From Echiichthys vipera (taxonomy: Eukaryota > Chordata > Actinopteri > Perciformes > Trachinidae), in contig OY829660.1 of the NCBI GenBank assembly GCA_963691815.1, forward strand, positions 6,418,552 through 6,482,551: 64,000 nt of DNA. The letters run 5' to 3'. This document shows, in pieces, positions 34,476 through 64,000 of the stretch (positions are counted from its first letter, which is position 1; the number at the start of each line of letters is the position of its first letter). Position numbers and translations under genes: made by a program. The notes beneath the pieces were generated by a model. The model made no database searches, was not told the DNA's origin, and saw only the letters and a list, made by a program, of their open reading frames with translations.

Positions 34476-35806
34476 TCATAAGAAAATTTCAAAATCAATA
34501 CGTAGGGTGTTTAAAGCGAGACTCTAGTAGTAGTCCTATTTCGCTTTTGCTGAACAGTGTCCAGGATGGCTTTAGGTAGCAATTAGCAAGATTCTCTCGG
34601 GTAAGTTGCTGGTTTGACTTTTGTAACAAAACCATCAAATATTTATCTGTGACATGTTAAAATATACACCAGCAAAGAGTCATGACGGCAGCAAACTAAA
34701 GTAGTGATGTCAGTTACGAACAAAAGTTAGCTAACATTAGCTAGGTCGCATATATAGGAGTGTATGACTTTGAGTCATTTTGATTTCTAAGGGTACAATG
34801 TTTTCAGAAGCAGGAAAATTAGCTTGACATATAGTTTGAGTTTTCTTATATTCTTACTTCTTGACCCATTGAGGTTGAGCTGTTTTTGATTACTTCTCTG
34901 GTTTATATTTTGCTAAGATTACAGATAGGAATAAAACTTAATTCATCCCAAGGGAAATTGCTGTGAATCATCTGCCAAACAAAGTTGGACCAGTGCGGAG
35001 CTACACAGAGCTGGAATAGGCCTAGATACAAAAGACTAAGATAACATAAAATGTGCAAAATTTAAAAGAAAAACAGCGGTGATGATACATATAAATATTT
35101 GTAGCTTTGTCCAGTCTCAGATCTGAAGCAGTTGGTGTAAGAGATTTAAACTTTTTTCACAAGTTTACCAAAGTTTTCTCATTTGTTTTTAAAAAAATTT
35201 TTAACCAAGGACATATGCTAAACTCTCGTAATAAGGACAACCAAACAAGCAGGCACGTCCTTGAAAACCCTTTAGTGGGAGAAAAAGTGGAAGTGGACTA
35301 CAGTGCCTCATACATCGGCTTCATCAAATTATACAGCAGCACGTACAGACATCGCACTGTAGAAAGAGTCCAAATGTAAAATCGACTCCGAAAGCTTTTG
35401 GCAACTTTTGGTACTTATCTGACACAGGATCATTTGCTGCATCTGTTGTGTGGGCGTAGTGGTGATGACCTGCCTTATGTTCTAAATATGTGTGACTTTA
35501 AGCTAATTGTAAGCGTTGTATGGGCTCATGGAATTCAAGCACATGAATCGGTTCATGTTTGAGGATCAATTAACAAACGATTAAGCTGGTTATGGCAGCG
35601 TTTGTTTGCAGAGCGGGCCCGTGGATTGAGTGTATGCTCAGAATCGGAAACAGATGAATACTCCTCCTTGTCACAATAAACGTGGAGGAGCCAATATCGG
35701 TCCATCATTATCACGTTTGTTATAAATACTGTGTGTTATGTAGAGGGCAAGGTTTGATTTGTTGTGTTGACAGCAGTGATTGATGGGCTGTTTTTCTCTG
35801 TGGAAC

Positions 35807-35833
35807 TGTGTGTGTGTGTGTGTGTGTGTGTGT
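35807..35833. repeat. (GT)n microsatellite
   Basis: About 13 GT units, roughly 300 bases upstream of atp1a2 exon 1. Confidence 0.9.
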
Positions 35834-36038
35834 TGTGAGGGGGGTTGGGGAACATATTGAGCAGGTGCAGGTACACACACATAACCCACCCTCTGTGTGA
35901 GTGTGTGGGAATGGTAGTGTAGTAGTTGTGAGGGATTGGGGGGGGGCTGCATGGCTCAGGTTACCCCGACAGGAGGGAGCAAGTTGTGCGAGAACGGGAT
36001 GTTTGGTGTGGGGGTGCAAGGCCCAAAAAAAGCCACCA

Positions 36039-36052
36039 CACGTGGGGGCGGG
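36039..36052. promoter_or_regulatory. atp1a2: E-box plus GC-box upstream of atp1a2
   Basis: CACGTG (36039-36044) overlaps GGGGGCGGG (36044-36052), 74-87 bases before the start codon. Such sites are common in proximal promoters. The ATTATAA at 36095 is too close to the ATG to be a convincing TATA box. The start site is unknown. Confidence 0.35.
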
Positions 36053-36125
36053 AGGTCTCAGCTGTGGCAGGGCCCCCTGAGCGCTGCCCTTCACATTATA
36101 ACCTGCCGACGTCTGGACATCCAGG

Positions 36126-64000
<27,875 letters not shown>

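Larger units (their letters stand above)
31951..36125. other. Intergenic region between mpz and atp1a2
   Basis: About 4 kb. Contains a MITE (32996-33193), a fish dispersed repeat (34320-34475), a GT microsatellite (35807-35833) and, near the end, GC-box and E-box sequence. No gene was recognised. Confidence 0.75.

Noticed and set aside
36095..36101. ATTATAA as a TATA box for atp1a2
   Set aside because: Only about 25 bases before the start codon, leaving no room for a 5' UTR.

Overview
The window is vertebrate nuclear DNA, most likely from a teleost fish. Exons are short, bounded by GT-AG introns, and scattered through AT-rich non-coding sequence. That sequence is full of CA/GT microsatellites and degraded repeats of kinds common in fish genomes: hAT-like MITEs, L2-type LINE tails, a Tc1 remnant and a tRNA-derived SINE-like fragment. 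All three genes lie on the + strand. The species was not identified.

Layout. (1) Bases 1-6.5 kb hold the last three coding exons of DNA ligase I (lig1), its stop and a poly(A) signal; the gene starts off the left edge. (2) 6.5-16.2 kb is intergenic and repeat-rich, including a 1.14 kb hAT-type element with an 8-bp target-site duplication. (3) 16.2-31.9 kb is myelin protein zero (mpz): six coding exons, 228 residues and a long 3' UTR. (4) 32-36 kb is intergenic. (5) From 36.1 kb to the right edge lie 17 coding exons of the catalytic alpha subunit of the Na+/K+-ATPase. The MGRG start and the N-terminal region match ATP1A2 better than ATP1A3. The gene runs off the right edge in the TGDGVNDSP motif, so transmembrane helices M5-M10 are not in the window.

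How the genes relate. LIG1 joins Okazaki fragments and works independently of the other two. P0 (mpz) is the Ig-type adhesion protein that compacts myelin, and in fish it is used in CNS as well as PNS myelin. ATP1A2 is the glial and muscle sodium pump. MPZ and ATP1A2 are also linked in human (1q23), so their proximity here looks like conserved synteny. Human LIG1 is on 19q13.

Most interesting signals. mpz has two protein-like extensions outside its normal reading path. One is a 93-codon open frame directly after the TAG stop, in frame and with coding-type third-position bias; it recalls the mammalian stop-readthrough isoform L-MPZ. The other is a 31-codon frame running from exon 4 into intron 4, which would give a different, cysteine-containing cytoplasmic tail. 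mpz intron 5 appears to be a GC-AG intron. The atp1a2 exon that is single in mammals (residues about 478-541) is split here by an extra 1.6 kb intron containing a dead Tc1 transposon. Two intronic hairpins and UG-repeat arrays at or near atp1a2 splice donors also merit checking.
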